44,719 nt of DNA from an uncultured Lachnospiraceae bacterium (GTDB taxonomy: Bacteria; Bacillota; Clostridia; Lachnospirales; Lachnospiraceae). The stretch spans positions 1 through 44,719 of the forward strand of contig CAJTKU010000021.1 in the NCBI GenBank assembly GCA_910577015.1. Direction: 5' to 3'. Below the pieces are notes generated by a model. It was not told the origin of the DNA. It saw only the letters and a list, made by a program, of their open reading frames with translations, and did no database searches. The first letter of the stretch is position 1, and the number at the start of each line of letters is the position of its first letter. The translations under genes and the position numbers were made by a program. This document shows, piece by piece, positions 24,316 through 32,922 of this stretch.

Positions 24316-25518
24316 GTGTATGATGTAATTGTGACATTGAAAAAGGGAGAGGGCCGCGCTTTAAAAGCAGGCGGCGCGTGGATTTATGACAATGAAATAG
24401 AGTCCATTACAGGAGGGTTTGAAAACGGGGATATTGTAACCGTGCATGATTTTGACGGTTTCTTTCTGGGTTATGGGTTTATAAATACAAAATCAAAGCT
24501 GACAGTGAGGATACTGTCCCGCAAAAAAGGGACTGTGATAGATGACGCTTTTCTGGAGAAGAGGGTACAGGATGCATGGGATTACCGAAAACAGGTAATT
24601 GATACCGAAAGCTGTCGTTTGATTTTCGGGGAAGCAGATTTTCTACCCGGCATTGTAGTGGACAAGTTTTCCGATGTGCTGGTGGTAGAGTCATTGGCGC
24701 TCGGTATAGACAAGCTGAAAATAAGGATATTGGAAGCCGTAAAGAGAGTGCTTGCCAAAGATGGCGTCCGCATCAGGGGCATTTATGAGAGAAGCGACGC
24801 AAAAGTGCGTGAACAGGAGGGAATGGAGAGATATAAGGGATTTATCGGGGAAGCGTTTGACACACAGGTGGAGATTGTCGAAAATGGCGTTAAGTACGTC
24901 GTAAACGTGGAGGATGGACAAAAGACAGGGTTTTTCCTTGACCAGAAATACAACCGTGCCGCCATCCAGAAAATCAGCAGGGATAAAAAGGTGCTGGATT
25001 GTTTTACGCATACAGGTTCTTTTGCCTTAAATGCAGGAATTGCAGGGGCAAGGAAGGTGCTGGGTGTGGACGCTTCCGAGCTGGGAATTGCCCAGGCACA
25101 GGAGAATGCGAAAAGAAACCATTTGGAAGATAAGGTATCTTTTATCTGTGCGGATGTTTTTGAACTGCTTCCAAAGCTGGAGCAGGAAGGAGAAAAATTT
25201 GATGTGGTGATTTTGGACCCGCCTGCCTTTACCAAATCCCGAAGTTCCGTTAAAAACGCGGTAAAGGGATACCGTGAGATTAATCTGCGGGGCATGAAGC
25301 TGGTAAAGGACGGCGGTTTCCTGGCAACCTGTTCCTGCTCGCATTTTATGGATGCAGGGCTTTTTAAAAAGACAATAGAAGAAGCGGCAAGGGGAGCGCA
25401 CAAACGCCTGCGCCAGGTGGAGTTCCGTACACAGGCGCCGGACCATCCCATCCTCTGGGCGGCGGACGCGTCGTATTATCTGAAGTTCTATATCTTTCAG
25501 GTTTTGAGCGAACAGTAA
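24316..25518 (+). CDS. rlmI: Class I SAM-dependent rRNA methyltransferase, RlmI family
   Basis: This 400-residue protein is expected to methylate a cytosine of 23S rRNA at C5, as E. coli RlmI does at position 1962. An N-terminal PUA domain (about 1-75; GGAWIYDNEIESI, GYGFINTKSKLTVRILS) is followed by a linker domain ending in EDGQKTGFFLDQKYNR. The Rossmann methyltransferase domain has LDCFTHTGSFALNAG and LDPPAFTKSRSSV, with cysteines in ATCSCSHFM. GTG at 24316 is taken as the start because GGGAGG lies 8 nt upstream and the promoter overlaps the longer frame. The exact rRNA target is inferred from the family. Confidence 0.88.
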   Translation: MYDVIVTLKKGEGRALKAGGAWIYDNEIESITGGFENGDIVTVHDFDGFFLGYGFINTKSKLTVRILSRKKGTVIDDAFLEKRVQDAWDYRKQVIDTESCRLIFGEADFLPGIVVDKFSDVLVVESLALGIDKLKIRILEAVKRVLAKDGVRIRGIYERSDAKVREQEGMERYKGFIGEAFDTQVEIVENGVKYVVNVEDGQKTGFFLDQKYNRAAIQKISRDKKVLDCFTHTGSFALNAGIAGARKVLGVDASELGIAQAQENAKRNHLEDKVSFICADVFELLPKLEQEGEKFDVVILDPPAFTKSRSSVKNAVKGYREINLRGMKLVKDGGFLATCSCSHFMDAGLFKKTIEEAARGAHKRLRQVEFRTQAPDHPILWAADASYYLKFYIFQVLSEQ

Positions 25519-25542
25519 AATTATAGTTTGGAGGAATTAAAT

Positions 25543-26091
25543 ATGAAATCTACCATTCTTTCAGCAATCACTATTGCAATTATCTGTATGGTTTTTTATT
25601 TGGTTTACAGGAAAGAAGAGTCGGATACACAGAACGACAGCCGTATAGTATTTGCATTCAGCAAGACATTTAAAGCAGTTATGCTGTCGTGCACAATTGC
25701 AGCCGCAATGATTACGCTGTTATTTCTGGGGCTGGCTGTATTTGGGGAAAAGGAATACAGAATGTTTTTTGTGATTATTGCGTTGTTTTTCTCTTTGTTG
25801 ACGTTACTTGCTTCACTGCTTTATTTGCTGGCAAGAAATAAAAAAGTCATTTATGAGGGTGACGTTCTGTATGTTTCCAATCTTTTCGGCAAAGAGCAAA
25901 CCGTCCGTATCTCAGAAATTATTGATGCGGTAGAGAACAGTTCTGACGGCATGAGTCTGGTTTTACGGGATAACAGGAAAATCAAAATAGATATGCAAAT
26001 GAATTATTATCCCAAAATCAAGGAGATATTGGAGAAAAACAATATCAGGTATCACGACAGACACGGTAATACAGCCCCGAAAGGATGGTAA
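25543..26091 (+). CDS. Membrane protein with C-terminal PH-like domain
   Basis: This 182-residue protein has three membrane segments (about residues 4-22, 45-68 and 74-98). A soluble C-terminal domain of strand-rich pattern (KVIYEGDVLYVSNLFGKEQT, SLVLRDNRKIKIDMQM) resembles bacterial pleckstrin-homology-like domains. Function unknown. The start ATG follows TTTGGAGG. Its stop overlaps the next start as TAATG, so the two are translationally coupled. Confidence 0.75.
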   Translation: MKSTILSAITIAIICMVFYLVYRKEESDTQNDSRIVFAFSKTFKAVMLSCTIAAAMITLLFLGLAVFGEKEYRMFFVIIALFFSLLTLLASLLYLLARNKKVIYEGDVLYVSNLFGKEQTVRISEIIDAVENSSDGMSLVLRDNRKIKIDMQMNYYPKIKEILEKNNIRYHDRHGNTAPKGW

Positions 26092-27467
26092 TGATGGGAA
26101 GGCTTTATTTGTATTACAAAAAGAACAATCATTCCCTGATGGGTGAAGTATTGAAAATAAAGGTGGATGATGAGATAACGTCTGAGGTGAAGAAAAATCA
26201 TATTTATGAACGGGAGCTTTCGGACGGACGCCATAACGTGAAAATGTATATTTGCGGTTGGACTAAGGATGAGCTGGTGGGTTATGTTGATGAAAACATA
26301 GAGATATCGGGAGATACCTTTTATACATATCGGGGGCCGGTAACGATATACGGAAAAGGGAAATTGAAAAATAAGCCCTGCCGGAGCGTTGATGATTTCA
26401 AAAAGCAAGTCAAAATTTCTAATGTTTTATATAAAATATGTATTGCTGCCCTGTTTCTTTTTTTAACACTTTACTTGTTATTTCCTGCCGGATGTGCCTT
26501 TTCGGATACGGAGGAAAACGCGTCGGTAAAAGGTAACTTAACGGATTGGAAGGTGTATTTTTCCCCGGAAGGCCTGGCATCCGATATAAAAAACGTATTG
26601 GACAATTTGGCGGAAAGCATAAAAGAAGAGGTCATCAGCAAACACGAAGGCTTGACCAGAGTGTTTGCAAGAAAAGATTTTGCCCCGGAAGAAATTGCCT
26701 GCGAAAACGTGCTGGAAACATATATGGACGGCCGGGATAATCCTGAAATTATGGAGTTATACGCAGGGGAACAGATACCGGACTTTTTTTGTTATGCAGA
26801 ATATGATTTTGACGGAGACGGTATTTTGGATTATGTGGTGCTGTATCACGATTCCGGGGAGGAAGATGAGAAAGAAAATACCTGCCTTGGAGATATATGG
26901 ATAAAAGAGGAGGAGGGGTACGCAAGATGTCCTTTGCCAAAAGCAGGTTATAAGATTGGCGGAAGCTGGCAGGAGCCGGAGTTATTTATGATGGTGTTGC
27001 AGCACAGGTTTTATTGGGATGTGAAAGCCATTGCCGTATACCAGTCATTTTCCGAAGATGAATTGAGGATGTATGGATTGATGAATAGCATAGATTGTTT
27101 TGTATGTATTGAGTCGGTTAAAAAAGCATTTGAAACAGAAGGCATGGTACTGTTACAGACAATTTATCAGAATATTTTCGGATACGATTATGCGCCTGCG
27201 CCAGTAAAATTTGAAATTTGGAAAGAACCTGAAGAGCAGAGTTTATATCAGGTTTATCTGACAGAGCAGTGGCATTATCGACATTGGTATGCGGATTTTA
27301 ATAATATTCAGATATGGGATGGAAATGACGACGGATATGAAGATATTTTGTATTATATAGGTTCATCTGGCGGAAGCGGTGGATGGGGGGATAGTTATTG
27401 CCTGTATGAATGGTCTGTTAATGAAAAAAATATATTGCAATGGATTTGCCATGGGTTGTTTATATAG
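26091..27467 (+). CDS. Membrane-anchored protein with EF-hand-like repeats, 5' part of a frameshifted gene
   Basis: The N-terminal 90 residues are beta-rich and cytoplasmic (LYLYYKKNNHSLMGEVLKIK). A membrane span follows at about 110-132, then an extracytoplasmic part. Two Asp-rich calcium-binding-like loops are seen, DFDGDGILDYV near residue 240 and WDGNDDGYEDILYY near residue 408, as in integrin-type FG-GAP repeats. The last 12 residues (after VNEK) are out of frame. A seven-A run at 27424-27430 lacks one base, and with eight A the protein would read VNEKKYIAMDLPWVVYIDF into the next frame. The intact product would be about 550 residues. ATG 26091 overlaps the upstream stop. Confidence 0.7.
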   Translation: MMGRLYLYYKKNNHSLMGEVLKIKVDDEITSEVKKNHIYERELSDGRHNVKMYICGWTKDELVGYVDENIEISGDTFYTYRGPVTIYGKGKLKNKPCRSVDDFKKQVKISNVLYKICIAALFLFLTLYLLFPAGCAFSDTEENASVKGNLTDWKVYFSPEGLASDIKNVLDNLAESIKEEVISKHEGLTRVFARKDFAPEEIACENVLETYMDGRDNPEIMELYAGEQIPDFFCYAEYDFDGDGILDYVVLYHDSGEEDEKENTCLGDIWIKEEEGYARCPLPKAGYKIGGSWQEPELFMMVLQHRFYWDVKAIAVYQSFSEDELRMYGLMNSIDCFVCIESVKKAFETEGMVLLQTIYQNIFGYDYAPAPVKFEIWKEPEEQSLYQVYLTEQWHYRHWYADFNNIQIWDGNDDGYEDILYYIGSSGGSGGWGDSYCLYEWSVNEKNILQWICHGLFI

Positions 27468-27745
27468 ATTTTGAGACACACAAACTCTATAGAGTGGAAC
27501 GAAGCGGTTCAGATGAGTACTATACTATTTATGGTTTGAAAAGCGGAAGGTATCAGGCGGAAAAAGAACTGAGTCTGATTTACAAGAATGAAACGCGTGA
27601 AGACGGCTGTTATATTGCGACGGTTATTTATAAAGAATGGGGTAAGACAATGGAAGAAACAGATATTACAGGATTTGAGCGTCTGGAAACATTGGAATGG
27701 ATGAAAGAAAAGTATCCTGAGTTTAGATTTTGGCTGGAAGGGTAG
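27440..27745 (+). CDS. 3' part of the frameshifted EF-hand-like gene
   Basis: This frame encodes ETHKLYRVERSGSDEYYTIY and a charged C-terminal tail ending EYPEFRFWLEG-like sequence. It continues the upstream protein once one A is added to the 27424-27430 run. There is no ribosome binding site before its first ATG, so it is unlikely to be an independent gene. It may be read through by slippage at the A-run, or the break may be a real mutation or a sequencing error. Confidence 0.65.
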   Translation: MDLPWVVYIDFETHKLYRVERSGSDEYYTIYGLKSGRYQAEKELSLIYKNETREDGCYIATVIYKEWGKTMEETDITGFERLETLEWMKEKYPEFRFWLEG

Positions 27746-27764
27746 CTTTTCTTATTTTTTAATA

Positions 27765-27792
27765 TTGACATCCCTGCAATTTGTGATATAGT
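27765..27792 (+). promoter_or_regulatory. Sigma-A promoter of the metal permease operon
   Basis: TTGACA (27765-27770), 16 bp, TATAGT (27787-27792). Confidence 0.7.
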
Positions 27793-27828
27793 TCTAAATG
27801 CAAATAAGTTGCATTTGCAAATAAGAAC
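27791..27828 (+). promoter_or_regulatory. Putative Fur-family operator at the transcription start
   Basis: AAATGCAA (27796-27803) and TTGCATTT (27809-27816) form a perfect 8-bp inverted repeat. A second TGCAAATAAG copy (27816-27825) repeats the one at 27799-27808 with a 17-bp period. The whole is bracketed by GTTCT and AGAAC. It overlaps the expected start site, so binding would block transcription. The Fur-family gene two positions downstream is the obvious candidate binder. Confidence 0.6.
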
Positions 27829-27884
27829 ATAAGTACAACTATTAGATGTTATATCGCAGGTTTGCGATGTGCGGGGGTATATAC

Positions 27885-28742
27885 ATGCTGGATGTCATTC
27901 TCGATACCGTTATAGATAGTGTGAAACTGATTCCCTTTCTTTTTCTGACGTATCTTATTATGGAGTGCTTAGAACACAGGACTGCGGGAAAAGTACAGGA
28001 CGTCATACAAAAGGGAGGGCGGTTTGGTCCGCTGTTTGGCGGTATACTGGGCGCTGCGCCCCAGTGCGGCTTTTCGGCGGCTGCTTCCAATCTGTATGCC
28101 GGCAGGGTGATTACGCTGGGAACACTGATTGCCATCTATCTGTCAACTTCGGATGAAATGCTTCCCATTCTGATTTCGGAAGCGGATACGGTAGGCCTTG
28201 CTCCTATTTTAAAAATTCTGGCTATGAAAGCGCTGATTGGGATTGCGGCAGGGTTTGTGATAGATTTGATAGTGCGCCCGAAGCCGGACGGACAGGATTA
28301 TATTCATGAGATTTGCGAGCATGACCACTGCCACTGTGGGGAAAATACCGGGGTTGTAAAATCGGCCTTTGTCCATACGGCAAAAATTACGCTGTTTATT
28401 CTGCTGGTGTCCTTTCTTTTAAATACGATTCTTTTCTTTTTGGGGGAGGATGCCCTGGGCAGGCTGATATTAAACAAACCGTTTGTCGGGGAATTGCTGG
28501 CAGCCTTGATTGGCTTGATACCAAACTGTGCTTCCTCCGTTGTTCTGACCCGGCTTTATCTTGGCGGGGCCATGAGTTTTGCCGCCTGTATGTCAGGGCT
28601 TCTGGCTGGCGCGGGCGTCGGTATTCTTGTTTTATTTAAAGTAAACAGGAATAAAACGGAAAATATAAAGATTCTCCTGCTTTTGTATGCCATCGGCGTT
28701 CTGGCAGGAATGCTGCTGGAACTGTTTCACATTACTGTCTGA
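27885..28742 (+). CDS. Putative manganese/heavy-metal permease (ArsP_2/DUF2899-like)
   Basis: This 285-residue membrane protein has about eight to ten spans in two related halves. Each half has a Pro-x-Cys motif: GAAPQCGFSAAASN near residue 60 and GLIPNCASSVVLT near residue 210. A His/Cys-rich cytoplasmic loop (EICEHDHCHCGEN) lies between the halves and probably binds metal. Relatives are annotated as putative manganese transporters or 10-TM heavy-metal exporters. Direction and metal are not proven. The ATG at 27885 has GCGGGGGT upstream and is chosen over 27846. It is followed 36 bp later by a Fur-family regulator. Confidence 0.8.
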   Translation: MLDVILDTVIDSVKLIPFLFLTYLIMECLEHRTAGKVQDVIQKGGRFGPLFGGILGAAPQCGFSAAASNLYAGRVITLGTLIAIYLSTSDEMLPILISEADTVGLAPILKILAMKALIGIAAGFVIDLIVRPKPDGQDYIHEICEHDHCHCGENTGVVKSAFVHTAKITLFILLVSFLLNTILFFLGEDALGRLILNKPFVGELLAALIGLIPNCASSVVLTRLYLGGAMSFAACMSGLLAGAGVGILVLFKVNRNKTENIKILLLLYAIGVLAGMLLELFHITV

Positions 28743-28778
28743 CTTTGTGAAATAAAGCTGCGTGAAATGAGGAAAGAT

Positions 28779-29198
28779 ATGGAAGATAAAGATATAATAT
28801 ACCCCAAAGGCATAAAGTGGACCAGGCAGCGCAAGGATGTCTGCAAAGTGCTCATGGAAGCAAAAGAGCCGCTTAGCGCAGTGCAAATTTACAACCGCAT
28901 TCTGAAAAGAGAAGAGGAAGTAAATTACGCCGTGTCCACCATTTACCGTATTCTTGCCATGTTTGAAAAAGCCGGTTTTGTAGAAAAAAGCACATATATG
29001 GGTGATGGCACGGTACTTTATGAATGGAGCAAGGGGGGACATACCCATTATGCGGTCTGTCTTGTATGCCATAAGCGTGTGGCGCTCCGTGCCTGTCCCT
29101 TTGCACATCTCCATCTGGATGAGGACATGGGGGATTTTACCGTAACAGGCCATAAACTGGAGCTGTACGGCTACTGTAAAGAATGCAGAAAAAATTAA
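28779..29198 (+). CDS. Fur family metalloregulator
   Basis: This 139-residue Fur-type repressor has a winged helix (KWTRQRKDVCKVLMEAKEPL, YAVSTIYRILAMFEKAG). The dimerisation domain has metal ligands in GGHTHYAVCLVC, CPFAHLHLDED and a C-terminal CKEC. The two CxxC pairs suggest a structural zinc site. Whether it senses Mn, Zn or Fe cannot be told. The start is placed at 28779, preceded by GAGGAAAG; the ATG at 28767 lacks a site. It shares an operon with the metal permease and probably controls it through the inverted repeat at 27796-27816. Confidence 0.88.
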   Translation: MEDKDIIYPKGIKWTRQRKDVCKVLMEAKEPLSAVQIYNRILKREEEVNYAVSTIYRILAMFEKAGFVEKSTYMGDGTVLYEWSKGGHTHYAVCLVCHKRVALRACPFAHLHLDEDMGDFTVTGHKLELYGYCKECRKN

Positions 29199-29216
29199 AA
29201 TTTTTAAAAAAAGTAC

Positions 29217-29245
29217 TTGCCAATTCGGATTCAATATAATATAAT
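29217..29245 (+). promoter_or_regulatory. Promoter of tRNA-Lys
   Basis: TTGCCA (29217-29222), 17 bp, TATAAT (29240-29245), about 30 bp before the tRNA. Confidence 0.65.
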
Positions 29246-29275
29246 AACTTTTGCGTTGTAAAAAGATATCTATTT

Positions 29276-29348
29276 GCGCCGCTAGCTCAGTTGGTAGAGC
29301 ACCTGACTCTTAATCAGGGTGTCCAGGGTTCGAACCCCTGGCGGCGCA
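29276..29348 (+). tRNA. tRNA-Lys (anticodon CTT)
   Basis: Acceptor GCGCCGC/GCGGCGC, D-arm GCTC/GAGC, anticodon arm CCTGA-CTCTTAA-TCAGG with anticodon CTT at 29309-29311, and T-arm with TTCGAAC loop. CCA is not encoded; the following bases are CGG. Confidence 0.95.
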
Positions 29349-29412
29349 CGGAGTACCGATTCTTGAGATTTCCTCGGGGGTTGGTGCTTTTTTTATATAG
29401 GAGGAAAACGAT

Positions 29413-30186
29413 ATGATTTTTGAAACACATGCACATTATGACGACGATGCTTTTGCAGGGGACTGTGATGAACTGCTGCTGTCCGCTTCCGAAAACGGAA
29501 TCGGAAGGATTGTAAATATTGGCGCAAGCCTTTCCTCCTGTAAAAAGACGCTGGAATTGATGGAAAAGTATCCGTTTGTCTATGGCGCATTGGGAATCCA
29601 CCCGGGTGAAACAGGCGAAATGGACGAAGGTACTTATGACTGGTTAAAGAAAAACCTCACGCATCCGAAATGTGTGGCGTTGGGAGAAATAGGACTCGAC
29701 TATTATTGGCCCGAACCGGACAGGGAAACCCAGAAAAAATGGTTTATCAGGCAGTTGGAACTGGCAAGACAGCTTCAGCTTCCCGTAGTTATCCATTCAA
29801 GGGATGCGGCAAAAGATACTGTTGAAATTATGAAGGCACAGCGCGCAGAAGAAATCGGGGGCGTCATTCATTGCTTTTCTTATACAAAAGAGACTGCGGC
29901 GGTATTTCTGGATATGGGTTTTTTTATTGGTATCGGGGGAGTGGTTACCTTTAAAAATGCCAAAAAGTTGAAAGAAGCAGTGGAGTATATTCCGTTGGAG
30001 CGTATTGTATTGGAAACGGACAGCCCCTACCTGGCGCCGGAGCCCTACAGGGGAAAGAGAAATTCGTCTTTAAATATTCCTTTTGTAATAGAAGAAATTG
30101 CAAAAATAAAGCAGGTGCCTGCTGCGTTAGTAGAAGAAGTCACCTGGAAAAACGGGGAACAACTCTATTTGTTTAATAAAAAATAG
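29413..30186 (+). CDS. tatD: TatD family metal-dependent deoxyribonuclease
   Basis: This 257-residue TIM-barrel amidohydrolase has all metal-binding segments: THAHYDDDAF, ALGEIGLDYYW, VIHSRDAAKDT, VIHCFSYTKE and the terminal LETDSPYLAPEPYRG. Family members are 3'-5' DNA exonucleases used in repair and DNA turnover. Length is normal. A GGAGGAAAACG ribosome binding site precedes the ATG. It lies about 65 bp after tRNA-Lys and could be expressed by read-through from the tRNA promoter. Confidence 0.92.
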   Translation: MIFETHAHYDDDAFAGDCDELLLSASENGIGRIVNIGASLSSCKKTLELMEKYPFVYGALGIHPGETGEMDEGTYDWLKKNLTHPKCVALGEIGLDYYWPEPDRETQKKWFIRQLELARQLQLPVVIHSRDAAKDTVEIMKAQRAEEIGGVIHCFSYTKETAAVFLDMGFFIGIGGVVTFKNAKKLKEAVEYIPLERIVLETDSPYLAPEPYRGKRNSSLNIPFVIEEIAKIKQVPAALVEEVTWKNGEQLYLFNKK

Positions 30187-30237
30187 TCCAGGAAAATGCA
30201 AAACAATAAAAATTTATTGATTTTCAATAAAAATATA

Positions 30238-30266
30238 TTGACAATCGAAAACCCACATGCTATAGT
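30238..30266 (+). promoter_or_regulatory. Strong sigma-A promoter of the DUF2975/XRE operon, with upstream palindrome
   Basis: TTGACA (30238-30243), 17 bp, TATAGT (30261-30266). A palindrome TATTGA-TTT-TCAATA (30215-30229) lies just upstream and is a possible operator for the small XRE protein. Confidence 0.75.
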
Positions 30267-30295
30267 AAGGAAAATGTTGGAAGGGAGGCGTACTG

Positions 30296-30745
30296 TTGAA
30301 AAAAGAAAATATTATCCGGATAACAAAATACTTACTGGATTTCATGTTTTTTGGAGGGATTTTTGTTATATTGACGCTGCCGCTCTCCATAAAGTGGGCA
30401 GGCCGTTATCTGCCTGAGATGGAGGCACATTATGCAGAAATGGTGATAATATATTTTGTCCTTGGCATACTTGGCATTGCCATTTTAGGCGAACTGAGGA
30501 AGGTTTTTCGTACCGTGCTGGCGGACGATTGCTTTGTGTATGATAATGTCGTAAGTTTGCAGAGGATGGGGACATATAGTTTTATGATTGCCCTGGTAGC
30601 CATGGCCCGGACGTTTCTCTATCTGACAATAGCGATGCTGGTAGTAATTTTGGTTTTTATCATTGCAGGGCTTTTCAGCAAGGTATTGGCATTTGTTTTT
30701 GACAGAGCGGTCAAATATAAGGAAGAAAATGATTTGACAATATAA
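30296..30745 (+). CDS. DUF2975 four-span membrane protein
   Basis: This 149-residue protein has four membrane segments (about residues 12-30, 45-65, 88-108 and 115-135), the pattern of DUF2975 proteins. These almost always sit next to a short XRE regulator, as here, and their biochemical role is unknown. TTG at 30296 is taken as the start because AAGGGAGG lies 8 nt upstream. The XRE gene begins 11 bp after the stop. Confidence 0.8.
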   Translation: MKKENIIRITKYLLDFMFFGGIFVILTLPLSIKWAGRYLPEMEAHYAEMVIIYFVLGILGIAILGELRKVFRTVLADDCFVYDNVVSLQRMGTYSFMIALVAMARTFLYLTIAMLVVILVFIIAGLFSKVLAFVFDRAVKYKEENDLTI

Positions 30746-30756
30746 GGAGGTGCCAT

Positions 30757-30993
30757 ATGGCGATAAAAATCAATCTGGACGTGGTTATGGCACAGCGCAA
30801 AAAGGGGTTGACGGAGCTTGCAGGAGAGGTAGATATTACGCTTGCAAACCTATCCATATTGAAAAATAATAAAGCAAAAGCAATCCGTTTTTCGACTCTG
30901 GAGGCGATATGTAAGGCCCTTTCGTGTCAACCCGGAGAGATAATAGAGTATGTGGAAGATAATGAGGAAAGCGAGGAAAAAGCAAATGGATAA
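30757..30993 (+). CDS. Small XRE/YozG-type helix-turn-helix regulator
   Basis: This 78-residue protein consists of a single HTH domain (VMAQRKKGLTELAGEVDITL and ANLSILKNNKAKAIRFSTLE) plus an acidic tail. It is typical of the regulator paired with DUF2975 and probably controls its own operon. AAGGAGG precedes the ATG. Its 3' end overlaps the next start by 8 bp. Confidence 0.88.
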   Translation: MAIKINLDVVMAQRKKGLTELAGEVDITLANLSILKNNKAKAIRFSTLEAICKALSCQPGEIIEYVEDNEESEEKANG

Positions 30994-32779
30994 TAACAAC
31001 AACGGATATCCGCCAAACATGCCGCAGCAATACGTCGGGCAGCAGGGCAGTCAGCCGGCCATACCGCAGCCAAACATGCAGCAGGTGAACATGCCGCAGC
31101 AGGCAGGCGCGCAGCAGGTGAACATGCCGCAGCAGGCAGGCGCGCAGCAGCAGGCCATGCCGCATCCAAATATGCCACGGTCGTTTTATCATCAGCAGTA
31201 TGTGCCGCAACCGTATATTCCGGTAAAGAGGCCGGATACGGAGCAGACAAGAATCCTGAAATGGAATTTTGGGGTTTTAGGGCTTGCCAGTTTTCTATAT
31301 GCCTGTTTTTACGCGTTTTGTATGTATAAAAACGGAAGCGGCATTACATATCCTTTTTTTCTCGCAGGAAGTCTTTGGTTTTACTGCTTCTGTATGAAAA
31401 AACTGGGGATTTCCTTAAAAAAAGACAGCATTTTTTACATGGTTAGCATACTGCTTTTAGGATTGTCCACTTTTTGTACGGCGGATTTTAAAATAATTGC
31501 CATGAATAAAACAGGCATATGGGTACTTACCATCAGTTTTTTGCTGCACCAGTTTTATATGGATAAAAACTGGACGTTTGGAAGGTATGCCGGATATGTG
31601 ATTGCGACGGTTTTTGGAAGCGTCGGTGAAATTGCCAGACCCTTCCTTGATTTTGCAGGTTATCGGAAAACCCGCGGAAAAAAGGGAAAGGGCGTAATGT
31701 TCTATATTGTTATCGGATTATGCTTCAGCATACCGCTGCTTGCATTTGTGTGGCTTATGCTGATGAGCGCCGATAAAGTATTTAACATTATGACGATACA
31801 GGTTTTGAAAAAGCTGGATATCGGAAATATTATCGGGATATCTGCAATGACTATATTCATGTTTTTTATGGCGTATTGTATTATGTCCTATTTGTGCAAA
31901 AAAGAATTTTCAGAGGAAAGATGGAAAAAGATACAGATGGAATCTTTGATTGCCATAACGGTTACCCTGCCGATAACGATTCTTTATGCAGTGTTCAGTG
32001 TTGTACAGATAGTATGCCTGTTTTTCGGCAAAATTGATTTAACCAAATTCAGTTACGCCGAATATGCCAGGGAAGGGTTCTTCCAGCTTTTGCTGATATG
32101 CGTGTTAAATCTGGCGCTGGTATTGGCAGGACACGCATATTTCAAAGAAAATATCTGGCTGAAATTAATCCTGGCGGTTATGTCGGGATGTACCTACATC
32201 ATGATTGCTTCTTCAGCATACCGGATGGTATTGTATATCAAACATTATTACTTTACGTTCCTGCGGATTTTTGTTTTATGGTCGCTTTTGGTGCTTTTTA
32301 TATTGCTTACCGGTGTGATGATAAACATTTTCGTAAAGGAGTTCCCGTTATTCAAGTATAGCATGATTGTGGTAACCCTCTGTTACCTGCTGCTATCCTT
32401 TGCACGCCCGGACTATTGGATTGCAAGGTTTAATGTGGAAAATATGGGCGATAATAAAAATGAATTTTTTGATGCGGACGCTTATCAGGACTTTGGATAC
32501 CTTTCCAGGCTATCAGCGGATGCAGCTCCTGCCTTTGCAGAGTATTTTGCAGCAGAAGGCTTTTCCATGGAAGACGCAGCAAAAGGAGTCATGAAACGGC
32601 AAAGATGGGAAGCGGGAGAAGCCGATTTTACCTCTTATTATGACCTTTACGGCGGCTTCCGGGACGAAGAAGATTCTTGGGGATACTATTATTTGGAACG
32701 AATTTATGAATCCTATGACAGAATGGGTATCAGAAGCTTTAATCTGTCAAAATATATTGCTTACCAGATATTAAAGTAA
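30986..32779 (+). CDS. DUF4173 (DUF4153-like) multi-span membrane protein
   Basis: This 597-residue protein starts with about 80 residues rich in Asn, Pro, Gln and Met. These include two perfect copies of an 11-residue repeat (QVNMPQQAGAQ). About ten to twelve membrane segments follow up to residue 480. A soluble C-terminus carries ARPDYWIARFNVENM, YLSRLSADAAPAFAEYF and tyrosine-rich WGYYYLERIYESY, features of DUF4173. Function unknown. The ATG at 30986 follows AGCGAGG and overlaps the XRE stop, so it is translationally coupled to it. Confidence 0.82.
   Translation: MDNNNNGYPPNMPQQYVGQQGSQPAIPQPNMQQVNMPQQAGAQQVNMPQQAGAQQQAMPHPNMPRSFYHQQYVPQPYIPVKRPDTEQTRILKWNFGVLGLASFLYACFYAFCMYKNGSGITYPFFLAGSLWFYCFCMKKLGISLKKDSIFYMVSILLLGLSTFCTADFKIIAMNKTGIWVLTISFLLHQFYMDKNWTFGRYAGYVIATVFGSVGEIARPFLDFAGYRKTRGKKGKGVMFYIVIGLCFSIPLLAFVWLMLMSADKVFNIMTIQVLKKLDIGNIIGISAMTIFMFFMAYCIMSYLCKKEFSEERWKKIQMESLIAITVTLPITILYAVFSVVQIVCLFFGKIDLTKFSYAEYAREGFFQLLLICVLNLALVLAGHAYFKENIWLKLILAVMSGCTYIMIASSAYRMVLYIKHYYFTFLRIFVLWSLLVLFILLTGVMINIFVKEFPLFKYSMIVVTLCYLLLSFARPDYWIARFNVENMGDNKNEFFDADAYQDFGYLSRLSADAAPAFAEYFAAEGFSMEDAAKGVMKRQRWEAGEADFTSYYDLYGGFRDEEDSWGYYYLERIYESYDRMGIRSFNLSKYIAYQILK
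31082..31147 (+). repeat. Two tandem 33-bp repeats in the DUF4173 N-terminus
   Basis: Identical 33-bp units at 31082-31114 and 31115-31147 encode an 11-residue Gln/Pro/Met-rich repeat. The surrounding sequence repeats the shorter word ATGCCGCAGCA. Confidence 0.85.
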
Positions 32780-32804
32780 TGGCGAAAAATGTCGAAGTGT
32801 TACG

Positions 32805-32820
32805 AAATTATTAATAATTT
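32805..32820. promoter_or_regulatory. Perfect 16-bp AT palindrome upstream of the small lipoprotein
   Basis: AAATTATTAATAATTT is fully self-complementary. It lies about 40 bp upstream of a TGTTACAAT extended -10-like box (32856-32864). It may be an operator. Confidence 0.35.
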
Positions 32821-32922
32821 TAAGAAATTCTTAAGTGGTTTCCTGCCTTGAATAATGTTACAATATATTTAGAAGAATGCTGTAAAAGCATAAGTGGTCA
32901 GGCAGTATTCTGATTTGAGGGT

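Noticed and set aside
30196..30417. Short plus-strand frame before the DUF2975 gene
   Set aside because: It spans the DUF2975 promoter and overlaps that gene in another frame.
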